DNA from: Candidatus Melainabacteria bacterium
GTDB lineage: Bacteria; Cyanobacteriota; Vampirovibrionia; Vampirovibrionales; JAJTHC01
Assembly (NCBI GenBank): GCA_026389055.1
Contig: JAPLIO010000081.1
Span: 1-12,470, forward strand
DNA: 12,470 bases
Direction of reading: 5' to 3'
Position 1 is the stretch's first letter; each line of letters starts with the position of its first letter. This document shows positions 1 through 6,403 of this stretch, piece by piece. Under the pieces are notes generated by a model that was not told where the DNA came from, ran no database searches, and worked only from the letters and a program-made list of their open reading frames with translations. The position numbers and the translations under genes were made by a program.

Positions 1-65
1 CATGCTTACGCTATTTTAATGGTTAATGGGTATAAATTATTCAAAATCAGTCATCGGCTTTTTTT

Positions 66-131
66 GTAGGGGTGGATTGCATCCACCCGCTTCTGTTAAT
101 CTTAAAACAGGCGGATACAATCCGCCCCTAC
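66..131. repeat. Facing pair of palindromic repeats (REP-doublet-like)
   Basis: Two related hairpins face each other. The left one has perfect 8-base arms, GGGTGGAT at 70-77 and ATCCACCC at 81-88, around a 3-base loop. The right one has perfect 7-base arms, GGCGGAT at 110-116 and ATCCGCC at 120-126. Both begin GTAGGGG when each is read from its outer end, so the unit is an imperfect inverted repeat of about 66 bases that could also fold as one large cruciform (CTGTT near 93-97 faces AACAG near 106-110). Left and right arms differ at T/C positions, but each hairpin keeps its own pairing, which suggests selection on structure. It lies just past the 3' end of the minus-strand epimerase gene. Similar TAGGGGCGGATT palindromes are dispersed in many bacterial genomes. 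Copy number here is unknown. No T-run follows on either strand, so it is not an obvious intrinsic terminator. Confidence 0.75.
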
Positions 132-161
132 AGGTTCAAGAATTATTTAAACTACTATATT

Positions 162-1652
162 TCAAACAATTGCCAACAAACTTTCAAGCGGAGAAGCCAC
201 CCCCAAATGAAACCGCAACGCAGGTGCTAGCGTTGGAAACGCAAACGTAAACCCAGAATCTAACAGTGCCGTAGGGTGGGCAACAGGTAGGGCGTTACTA
301 AGCAAAACGGCATCGGTAAATTCCGTACCTGCCAATAAACGTAACATCCAAGCAGGTGCGTGAATACCCCAATCTGGGCGAAACAGCACTTCTAGCATAG
401 CTTGGGTGAACTTTTCGTTGGTGCAAGGTTCGGGGGCAACCACGGTAATACCGCCACTGAACGAAGGAGTATAAAGGCAATGGGCGATAATGCCTATCAC
501 ATCTTCCAAGCTAACCCAATGGAGCGGCTGTTTGCCTGAGCCTAATTGAACGCCTCCGCCAAGCAGAAAAGGGAGAATTAGCTTGGCTAGCATGCCCCCT
601 TGTAAGCCTAATACCACGCCAATGCGAAGTTGAACGCATCGGATACCCGCACGACTGGCGGGTTCTGTTGCTTGTTCCCAAGCCTCTGCTAGTTGTTTTA
701 AAAACGAGGCTTCTGCGTTATCCGTTTCATCTTCTAACGCACTTAAGCCCGAAGCAGTGATAAACACCTTGGGCGGATGGGTCAGCTGAGCCAAGGTTTC
801 CGACAATAGCTGGGTAGATTGCACTCTGCTAGCCCATAACGTGTTTTTCACTTCGAGGTTCCAACGTTTTTCAGCAATGTTTGTTCCGCCTAAATGAATA
901 CAAGCATCGAACCCTTCAAGGGCTTCTAACGGAGGCATTTCGTTTTTTTGGGGATGCCAATATAACGCCGAAGTACCCACCCATTGAGGCGATGAACAAT
1001 CCAGTTCGGCTTTGTTTCGCACTAACCGAACCACCGTATGCCCACCAGAAACCAAAAAGGCAATCAGTGCCTTGCCTATCATGCCAGAACCACCCGCAAT
1101 TAAAATACGCTGATGATGAAACCCATGGCTAGCAGCTAGCGTATGTCGTTCTAAATCCAGCTGGGTTATTTCGTGCCTATATCGAAACATCCTACGAAGT
1201 TTCAGCCGAATAACGGTAAGCCCACCCAACCAATCTGAAAGGGGAGCTAAGGGTAGTTGAAACCGCATAGCATCTTGCAAAAGGCTACTTTCACCCGAAG
1301 CATCTGCAGGGTTGGGCAGTAAAGAATGGGTGTGTTCCCAAGTGGCGAAAGGGCCCGTTTCTTGGGTATCTGTAAACTGAACGCCTGCAATATAATTGTG
1401 GTGTCTAGCAACCCAAGTTTTCCACAAGGGTAAAAACCGATGAAAACGCCCCGTTAGTGCCACTTTAATGACGGCGGTTTCATCCTCTTTTAAGCGGGCT
1501 GGCAGTTTTAGCAACTGAACACTTTCCCACGGGGCGTTCAGCCTGCCAAAGGTTTGCGGTCGTTCATGCCAAGCAAACGCCACTTCAGGGGGAACTGGCA
1601 AAGTGCTTTCCACGCAAATTTCGTGGATGGTTTTTGAAAAAGCTGGGAGCAT
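162..1652 (-). CDS. SRPBCC-domain / TIGR01777 family NAD(P)-dependent epimerase fusion
   Basis: A 496-residue two-part protein. Residues about 8-165 look like a START/SRPBCC (polyketide cyclase-like) ligand-binding domain, with the FAWHERP and PWE signature near residues 26-43. Residues about 181-400 are an extended short-chain dehydrogenase: the Rossmann loop is GGSGMIG at 187-193, followed by SRVQST at 275-280 and RIGVVLG at 343-349. Residues about 405-485 match the C-terminal DUF1731 (APEPCTNEKF, then LLDSGFTF and PTLAPALRF). This is the YfcH/TIGR01777 family, whose substrate is generally unknown; a cytosolic NAD(P)-linked sugar or lipid modification is possible. Odd point: where most members have a GYYG-type tyrosine motif after the serine, this one reads TASGLSALED (299-308), so the usual catalytic Tyr is not obvious. 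The ATG start has no clear Shine-Dalgarno. It is transcribed away from the small ORF at 1843 and is not part of the chemotaxis operon. Family call is confident, function is not. Confidence 0.88.
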   Translation of the reverse strand: MLPAFSKTIHEICVESTLPVPPEVAFAWHERPQTFGRLNAPWESVQLLKLPARLKEDETAVIKVALTGRFHRFLPLWKTWVARHHNYIAGVQFTDTQETGPFATWEHTHSLLPNPADASGESSLLQDAMRFQLPLAPLSDWLGGLTVIRLKLRRMFRYRHEITQLDLERHTLAASHGFHHQRILIAGGSGMIGKALIAFLVSGGHTVVRLVRNKAELDCSSPQWVGTSALYWHPQKNEMPPLEALEGFDACIHLGGTNIAEKRWNLEVKNTLWASRVQSTQLLSETLAQLTHPPKVFITASGLSALEDETDNAEASFLKQLAEAWEQATEPASRAGIRCVQLRIGVVLGLQGGMLAKLILPFLLGGGVQLGSGKQPLHWVSLEDVIGIIAHCLYTPSFSGGITVVAPEPCTNEKFTQAMLEVLFRPDWGIHAPAWMLRLLAGTEFTDAVLLSNALPVAHPTALLDSGFTFAFPTLAPALRFHLGVASPLESLLAIV

Positions 1653-1691
1653 GGCAGGGGGTATGCAATCTAAAAGATAAAAAATTCGGTG

Positions 1692-1720
1692 ATTTTATTC
1701 GCTAATAGCGATGAAAACAA
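1692..1720 (-). promoter_or_regulatory. Possible promoter for the epimerase gene
   Basis: On the minus strand TTGTTT (1715-1720) and TAAAAT (1692-1697) are separated by exactly 17 bases. This resembles a sigma-70 type promoter. It would start transcription about 33 bases ahead of the ATG at 1652. Judged by eye only, in an AT-rich region where chance matches are common. The rest of the 1653-1842 intergenic region shows a weak plus-strand TATATT at 1770-1775 with a poor -35 (TTTTAA at 1747-1752), which could serve the small gene at 1843. Confidence 0.25.
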
Positions 1721-1842
1721 GGCGTTATGTTAAGAATAGAGGCAATTTTTAAGCTGATGACATCTTTATTATATTAACAATCTATTTCACGCAACAAGAG
1801 CATTCACATACCACCCCATAACCCAGAGCGTTTCCCCTGCCA

Positions 1843-2211
1843 ATGTTAATATTAGTTGTTACTGCATTACTAAGCCTACCCGAAAGTACAGGGGTTTCCC
1901 AGTGGCTTTTTTCGGCGTTGCAGTTGCCATCAGCAGGAACAGAAATGATTAATCAGCAAAACATTAAGTTGGCATTACAAGTGCTAGGCTTGTTAGCTAG
2001 TTTGCCTGAAGGTATCAAGCAAAGCGTTACGCAATCAATGGGTATGCAGGCGTTGCAGTATAGTTGGTGGTGGAACAAAACAGGCAAAGCCCATTGGGAA
2101 GCACTACGCCCCAAGCTGATTAAGTTGAAGACTTGGTTACAAGGGCTGCCAAAAACACAAGTAACCATTGCATGGCAAGTGCCAAAAAAATTACAATCTA
2201 AACCTTTGTAG
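1843..2211 (+). CDS. Small hypothetical protein
   Basis: A 122-residue ORF that I do not recognise. The N-terminus is hydrophobic (LILVVTALL at residues 2-10) and could be a signal or membrane segment. The middle is helical and rich in Leu and Gln. The run YSWWWNK (73-79) is followed by a basic C-terminal half with many lysines, so a positively charged protein is expected. An in-frame stop lies just upstream, so the ATG at 1843 is the first ATG start, but it has no Shine-Dalgarno. The ATG at 1945 (residue 35) is preceded by AGGA at 1935-1938 with 6-base spacing, so an 88-residue product without the hydrophobic segment is possible. The stop lies inside the 3' end of the last cheY gene (14-base convergent overlap). 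It is the only plus-strand gene between the epimerase and the chemotaxis operon. It may be real because its composition is protein-like, but it could be spurious. Confidence 0.45.
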   Translation: MLILVVTALLSLPESTGVSQWLFSALQLPSAGTEMINQQNIKLALQVLGLLASLPEGIKQSVTQSMGMQALQYSWWWNKTGKAHWEALRPKLIKLKTWLQGLPKTQVTIAWQVPKKLQSKPL

Positions 2212-2572
2212 CGGTGGATTGGGCTACTTTTGCTGCAAAATCATCTGGGGTAAAGGGTTTAACTAAGTAGTTGTTAGCACCCGCTTGAATAGCCGTTACA
2301 ACGTTGGTTTTTTCACCTTCAGTGGTAACCATCATAATAGGGGTTTTAATACCAGCCGTCCGTAATTGACGAACCACATCAATACCCAACATACCCGGCA
2401 TATTCCAATCCATCAAAATTAAATCAAAGCTTTCTTGCGAGGCCACTTCCAGCCCTACTAGCCCATCGGGGGCTTCTTGAATATTGGCTTGTTCCACGCC
2501 AATTTTCAACAATTCACGAATAATTACTTTTCGCATAACGGCGGAATCATCTACAATTAAAACTTTCATCAT
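2198..2572 (-). CDS. cheY: CheY-type response regulator, single receiver domain (second CheY)
   Basis: A 124-residue stand-alone receiver with no output domain. The acidic pair is D8/D9 (IVDDS). The phosphorylation site is D55 in LILMDWNMP, the switch Thr is T83 in MMVTTEGE, and the conserved lysine is K105 in VKPF. CheA would phosphorylate it, and the phosphorylated form would bind the motor or another target. It is a paralogue of the CheY at 3194: both share LILMDWNMP and MMVTTEGE but differ in the N-terminal helix and loops. It starts with ATGATG; AGGA lies 10 bases before the first ATG. It is the last gene of the chemotaxis operon, 47 bases after cheX. Its 3' end overlaps the plus-strand small ORF by 14 bases, and I see no hairpin plus T-run terminator behind it. 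Whether it is the motor CheY or a phosphate sink cannot be told from sequence alone. Confidence 0.93.
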   Translation of the reverse strand: MMKVLIVDDSAVMRKVIIRELLKIGVEQANIQEAPDGLVGLEVASQESFDLILMDWNMPGMLGIDVVRQLRTAGIKTPIMMVTTEGEKTNVVTAIQAGANNYLVKPFTPDDFAAKVAQSTATKV

Positions 2573-2619
2573 CAGAAAAAAATCCTTGTTTTAGTTACTT
2601 CAATAGGGTATAGATTAGC

Positions 2620-3141
2620 TTAGAAGTGGCGGAAGGTTACCTGTAAGATAAACGAATGCCCTTCGGCTTCAAACACCAAGAACAAAAACGGACAGTTTTT
2701 GGGGCGGCCGCCAATTTCATGCCCAGGCCCTTTGATAATAGAAGGTAATGAAAGCCGATAAAGCGAGCCGCTATCTTCACTGAGAGAAGTTTTTGCTCTG
2801 CCTGAAACCATGTTGACGAGTTCGCCAATGCCATCGCACATATCTTCTGAAGTAATTTCTTCAGGTGCCATACCCAATAAACGCCCTACTAATAAGCCCG
2901 CCATGGGTTCAGTAAAGGAAAGCGTTAGCATGCCTTCGCCTTGTTCGCCTGAAATGCCAATAACGCTGGAAATATCGCCAATGGGTTTATAATCTAATGT
3001 CGGGATGACTTCTTTTAAGGTTACTTGCGTACCGGCCATGGTGCCACAAACTTCCATAACCGCTTGCATAACCGTATTAACTAGCTTCGCATCTATCATA
3101 TTGGTGCCTTGACCAGTGGCATTCATCATCATCATCATCAT
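2620..3141 (-). CDS. cheX: CheX-type CheY-P phosphatase
   Basis: 173 residues from the first ATG. It matches the CheX/CheC/FliY phosphatase family. The active-site pattern ExxN is present as E107 and N110 in GELVNMVSGRAK. The start of the family fold is MIDAKLVNTVMQAVMEVC, from residue 15, where CheX proteins usually begin. A second substrate helix like that of CheC is not evident; one ExxN motif fits CheX, which acts as a dimer. It would remove the phosphate from CheY-P and take the place of CheZ, which is absent here. The gene opens with six ATG codons in a row (see the repeat at 3124). AAGGAAG lies upstream, with AGGA 11 bases from the first ATG. An alternative start is residue 15 (3099), with AAGG 7 bases before it. 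It sits between two cheY genes with gaps of 52 and 47 bases, so it is surely cotranscribed with them. Confidence 0.9.
   Translation of the reverse strand: MMMMMMNATGQGTNMIDAKLVNTVMQAVMEVCGTMAGTQVTLKEVIPTLDYKPIGDISSVIGISGEQGEGMLTLSFTEPMAGLLVGRLLGMAPEEITSEDMCDGIGELVNMVSGRAKTSLSEDSGSLYRLSLPSIIKGPGHEIGGRPKNCPFLFLVFEAEGHSFILQVTFRHF
3124..3141 (-). repeat. (ATG)6 trinucleotide repeat at the cheX start
   Basis: On the minus strand six ATG triplets stand in a perfect tandem at the start of cheX (CAT repeated six times on the plus strand). Every copy is in frame, so slippage would add or remove a methionine and move the distance between Shine-Dalgarno and start, without a frameshift. The preceding AGGA is 11 bases from the first copy and 26 from the last. 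Confidence 0.9.
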
Positions 3142-3193
3142 TTCGAGTGGCTTCCTTTCAACGGAACGATTATACGGACTTTAAAAAAACGGA

Positions 3194-3595
3194 TTATACT
3201 AAATTGAGTCTATCTTGAAGGCATTCAACCATTTTGGTCATTAAATCTTCTTCGGCAAAGGGCTTGGCTAGGTAATTTGCAGCACCTGCCCGAATGGCTT
3301 CAACCATTTTGCCTCGTTCACCTTCGGTGGTAACCATCATAACGGGAATAGTATTGGTTAATTCACTGGCTTTGAGGCGTTTCAACGCCGTTAAGCCATC
3401 CATATTAGGCATGTTCCAATCCATTAAAATCAAACAAACTTCTTCAATGTGGGCTTCAACTTGAGCTAAACATTCAGCACCATCGCCCGCTTCAAGCACT
3501 TGAAAACCGAGGGCTTCAATGGCACCACTCATAATTTTTCGCATAATGCGACTATCGTCTACAGTTAAAATGTAAGTCATCATGTAGTTTAACAT
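3194..3595 (-). CDS. cheY: CheY-type response regulator, single receiver domain (first CheY)
   Basis: Stand-alone receiver, 133 residues from the first ATG. Key residues in that numbering: D13/D14 (TVDDS), phosphorylation site D59 in LILMDWNMP, switch T89 in MMVTTEGE, and K111 in AKPF. It is the direct partner of CheA and the likely substrate of CheX, encoded next door. Start choice is uncertain. The first ATG (3593-3595) lies only 3 bases after GGAG. The tandem ATGATG (from 3583) lies 15 bases after it and gives MMTYILTVDDS, a normal CheY N-terminus. Tandem ATG starts are the rule in this operon, which favours 3583 (129 residues). The gene follows cheR by 47 bases and precedes cheX by 52 bases. 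No output domain, so it acts by protein contact. Confidence 0.93.
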   Translation of the reverse strand: MLNYMMTYILTVDDSRIMRKIMSGAIEALGFQVLEAGDGAECLAQVEAHIEEVCLILMDWNMPNMDGLTALKRLKASELTNTIPVMMVTTEGERGKMVEAIRAGAANYLAKPFAEEDLMTKMVECLQDRLNLV

Positions 3596-3642
3596 TAGCT
3601 CCTGTAAGAAAGGTAAAAATAAAAAGAGGGTTAACGGGGCGA

Positions 3643-4773
3643 TTATTTTTTTAATCGGTAAAATGAGGTTTTATCGTGCATTTCCAGTTTAAAGGGGGTT
3701 TCAATACCCACTAACGATTCCGTACTACCGATAATGAGGTAGCCGTTGGGTTTTAGTTGTTTGGCTAATTTGGCATACAACTGAATTTTAAATTCTTTAC
3801 TAAAGTAGATAGCTACATTCCGCATAAAAATGACATCAAACAACCCTAATGGCGATAAATCTGCCTGTAGGTTCGCCTGTTCAAATTCGGTTAGTTTTTT
3901 AACTTCATCCTTCACCGCCCAAGCTCTACCTTGTTGTGTGAAGAATTTATTTTTGCGAATGTCGCTAATACCTCTGCCCATGGCAACCATATCGTAGCGT
4001 CCCATTTTGGAAAGCAAAATGGAACTAGGGGCAATATCGGTTCCCTTAATTTTTAGGCGTTGCCCATTGGTTAAATCATTATAAATAGCCGTAGTACTGG
4101 CTAATTCATGCACGCACATGCTAATACTGTAAGGTTCTTGCCCTGTAGAACACGCCGCAGACCATATACGGATGGTATCCGTAGCCGCTCTATTCTTTAG
4201 AAGTTCAGGTAGAATATGCGTTTTAAAGGTTTCGTAGGGGTGTTCGTCTCTAAACCACATGGTTTCTTTGGTGGTCATTAAATCGACCAATTTAGGCCGA
4301 AGTTCATTTTGCTTGGCACCTCTGCATAATTGAATAAGCTGGGTGTAGCTACTGCAATTATATTCAATTAGCAGTTTAAGCAGTCGTGTTTCAAGCAAGT
4401 ATTGTTTATCTGCTTCTAAATGAATGCCACAAACATCTTCAACCAGCTTGCGAAGTTCGGTTAGTTCATTGGTGCTCATAACAGGAACGGCTTGGTTACT
4501 GTTGCTGTTAGAGGCGGTGTAAGAACTACTACTACTATGGCTTGAAGCAGAGTGTTGAGAAAACTGAAAACTAGGCGTTCCGCCACTATTAGCCGTAGGT
4601 GATGGCACTGTATTGGTAGAAGGCTTTGCCGTTGAAGGGAAGGCACTGACAGGCATAACAAAGGCGGGTGTACCGCTAGTAGTACTAGTAACAGAAGTGG
4701 ATTGAGTGTTACTACTGGCTGGTTGTTGTGATGTGCTAGATTGATAAGGTTTATAATCCATTTTAGTAAACAA
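3643..4773 (-). CDS. cheR: CheR chemotaxis protein methyltransferase with long disordered N-terminus
   Basis: 376 residues from the TTG start. CheR transfers methyl groups from S-adenosylmethionine to glutamates of MCPs. Residues about 101-155 are the CheR N-terminal helical domain (STNELTELRKLVEDVCGIHL). Residues about 165-376 are the methyltransferase: TTKETMWFRDEHPY (167-180), the SAM loop WSAACSTGQEPYSISM (204-219), GTDIAPS with D246, and FDVIFMRNVAIYF (312-324). Residues 5-98 are low complexity, rich in Ser, Thr, Asn and Pro, and absent from the usual CheR of about 270-290 residues; they look disordered. Start is ambiguous: TTG at 4773 lies 4 bases after GGAG (part of GGGAGG), and ATG at 4761 lies 16 bases after it; the difference is four residues. 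The gene follows cheB by 48 bases. The methyltransferase call is very safe; the role of the tail is unknown. Confidence 0.94.
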   Translation of the reverse strand: MFTKMDYKPYQSSTSQQPASSNTQSTSVTSTTSGTPAFVMPVSAFPSTAKPSTNTVPSPTANSGGTPSFQFSQHSASSHSSSSSYTASNSNSNQAVPVMSTNELTELRKLVEDVCGIHLEADKQYLLETRLLKLLIEYNCSSYTQLIQLCRGAKQNELRPKLVDLMTTKETMWFRDEHPYETFKTHILPELLKNRAATDTIRIWSAACSTGQEPYSISMCVHELASTTAIYNDLTNGQRLKIKGTDIAPSSILLSKMGRYDMVAMGRGISDIRKNKFFTQQGRAWAVKDEVKKLTEFEQANLQADLSPLGLFDVIFMRNVAIYFSKEFKIQLYAKLAKQLKPNGYLIIGSTESLVGIETPFKLEMHDKTSFYRLKK

Positions 4774-4821
4774 GTGCCTCCCAAAGGGTTTGGTTTTTAA
4801 AAATTGATAAGGGTTGGCTCA

Positions 4822-6285
4822 TTAGAGGGCGGGTTTGCCTAATAATTCGCATACACGGGTAGCAAGCAAATTGAGCGGAACGGATTCGTCGTTTAGGTTT
4901 TCGTCGTCTACAGCTTTAGGCATGCCGTAAACCACGCAACTTTCTTCACTTTGCGTAATGCAATAAGTACCGACGGTTTGTTTTAGGTATCGGATGCCTT
5001 CGCACCCATCTTTACCCATGCCTGTCATAATGATACTAAGCGTATTATTTTTAAAAACACTAGGGGCAGATTTAAACAACACATCTACGGCTGGACGGCA
5101 AGAATTAACAGGTGGTTTTTGATTGATATTGACGATTGCTTCGCCTTTGCTACCAGCATCTATTTCCATATGGAAACCACCGGGGGCAATGTATACCACA
5201 TTGGGTTTTAAGGTTTCGCCGTGTTGGGCTTCTTTAATTGTTAAGCCTGTGCTGGCATTGAGAGAATCTGCCAACGATTGGGTAAACTTGGGTGGCATAT
5301 GCTGAACGACTAGCACTGGAATACCGATATTACTGGGCAGTTTAGGAATAAACTGCATGAGTGCGGCAGGCCCCCCTGTAGAAATACCCACCAATAATAC
5401 TTTTGGAGTAACTGCTAAGCGTTTAACTTTGTTATTATGGATAGCCTTGGCTACTTTTTCTTTGGGTTGTTCAACCAAGGATTGGTTATTAACACGAGAA
5501 GCCGAAGTGGCTGTGGCACGGGGTGTAATGGCATTATTGTTTGTTTTTGATGCTGAAGTAGGGGTAATTTGGGTAGCCCGTGAACGAGAATTACTAATTT
5601 TTTGGCTACCATTAGCGGTAGAAGCTATAGAAGCAGTGGGCAGGACACCTTTTACTTTAAAGGTGGCAGGCTTGTTTTGAGCAGGTTGGGTTAAGGGTAG
5701 TGCTTCATCTAAAACGGTGTTGACAGGGAAATCTGCTGAAACGTGGCTAACCCGAGAGGTTTTTGTTTTGCCTAAGGCTTGGTGTCTGGCCCGCATTTTA
5801 TCTTGAGAGCGTTGCCAAGTAATAGACCGAGTGAGTACGAACAATTGTTTGCGTAGCTGTTCTTGGCTATCGCCCCCCGAAGACCCTTCGGGTTTACCAA
5901 TAAAATCATAAGCCCCAAGGCTTAAAGCCTCAATGGTAATATCTACATTGGCTTTATTATGCCCGCTAACCATTACTACTAGTAATTTAGGGTATCGTTG
6001 CCGTATGACTCTCAGTGTTTCCAGCCCATTCATTACAGGCATTTCAACATCCAAAAACACCACATCTATTTCTGGTAAGGAAGCGAGTAATTCCAAGCAT
6101 TCGGTGCCATTGGTGGCTCTGCCCACAACCGTTACTTGGGCTAAACTATTGAGTGCATCTGCCATAATGGTACGAAATAAATTCGTATCATCTACAACCA
6201 ATGCGTTAAGCATTCTGGAAGATTTAACCGTACCCGAACCAATAGATTGGTTGGTAGAGGTATTTGTTGGGGAAGATGACATCAT
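4822..6285 (-). CDS. cheB: CheB chemotaxis response regulator / protein-glutamate methylesterase
   Basis: 487 residues. Residues about 25-135 are the receiver: D32/D33 (VVDDTN), phosphorylation site D79 in FLDVEMPVMNG, and K131 in GKP. Residues about 294-485 are the methylesterase domain with the Ser-His-Asp triad S302 (GISTGG), H329 (VVQHMPP) and D426 (MGKDGCEG). It removes methyl groups from MCP glutamates, and may deamidate glutamines, when phosphorylated by CheA. The linker (about 135-292) is far longer than in enteric CheB (total about 350 residues) and is rich in Ser, Thr, Asn, Ala and Lys, so it is probably disordered. The first 24 residues are also Ser/Thr-rich. It starts with ATGATG; the only upstream purine match is a weak AGAAAG. 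It follows mcp after a 118-base gap that holds a strong hairpin, and leads into cheR, the opposing enzyme. Confidence 0.95.
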   Translation of the reverse strand: MMSSSPTNTSTNQSIGSGTVKSSRMLNALVVDDTNLFRTIMADALNSLAQVTVVGRATNGTECLELLASLPEIDVVFLDVEMPVMNGLETLRVIRQRYPKLLVVMVSGHNKANVDITIEALSLGAYDFIGKPEGSSGGDSQEQLRKQLFVLTRSITWQRSQDKMRARHQALGKTKTSRVSHVSADFPVNTVLDEALPLTQPAQNKPATFKVKGVLPTASIASTANGSQKISNSRSRATQITPTSASKTNNNAITPRATATSASRVNNQSLVEQPKEKVAKAIHNNKVKRLAVTPKVLLVGISTGGPAALMQFIPKLPSNIGIPVLVVQHMPPKFTQSLADSLNASTGLTIKEAQHGETLKPNVVYIAPGGFHMEIDAGSKGEAIVNINQKPPVNSCRPAVDVLFKSAPSVFKNNTLSIIMTGMGKDGCEGIRYLKQTVGTYCITQSEESCVVYGMPKAVDDENLNDESVPLNLLATRVCELLGKPAL

Positions 6286-6349
6286 AGCTGAACGCTTTCT
6301 GGGTTAAAGAGTCTGTTTTAAAATAAAAGGTCCGTTATTTTCTCAGATA

Positions 6350-6382
6350 GAGGGGAGGAAGAATGGTTACTTCCCACCCCTC
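6350..6382 (-). promoter_or_regulatory. Intergenic hairpin between mcp and cheB
   Basis: A GC-rich stem in the 118-base gap: GAGGGG at 6350-6355 pairs with CCCCTC at 6377-6382, then GGAAG at 6357-6361 pairs with CTTCC at 6370-6374, with one internal mismatch and one bulge around an 8-base loop. No T-run follows on the minus strand (next bases TATCTGAG), so it is not a classic intrinsic terminator. It may act as a partial transcription block, an RNA processing or stability element, or a boundary that lowers cheB output relative to the genes before it. Function is inferred from position only. Confidence 0.55.
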
Positions 6383-6403
6383 AGCAGTTAAGTTCAAAAC
6401 AAC

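Noticed and set aside
26..250. Plus-strand 74-residue ORF
   Set aside because: It runs through the palindromic repeat pair and the 3' end of the epimerase gene, has no ribosome site and no family features.
2170..2197. Terminator for the chemotaxis operon
   Set aside because: A TGGC/GCCA stem exists beside a T/A run, but on the minus strand the T-run precedes the stem instead of following it, and the stem has only four to five pairs.
2637..2834. Alternative minus-strand frame within cheX
   Set aside because: Shadow frame; the CheX frame holds the ExxN motif and the family sequence.
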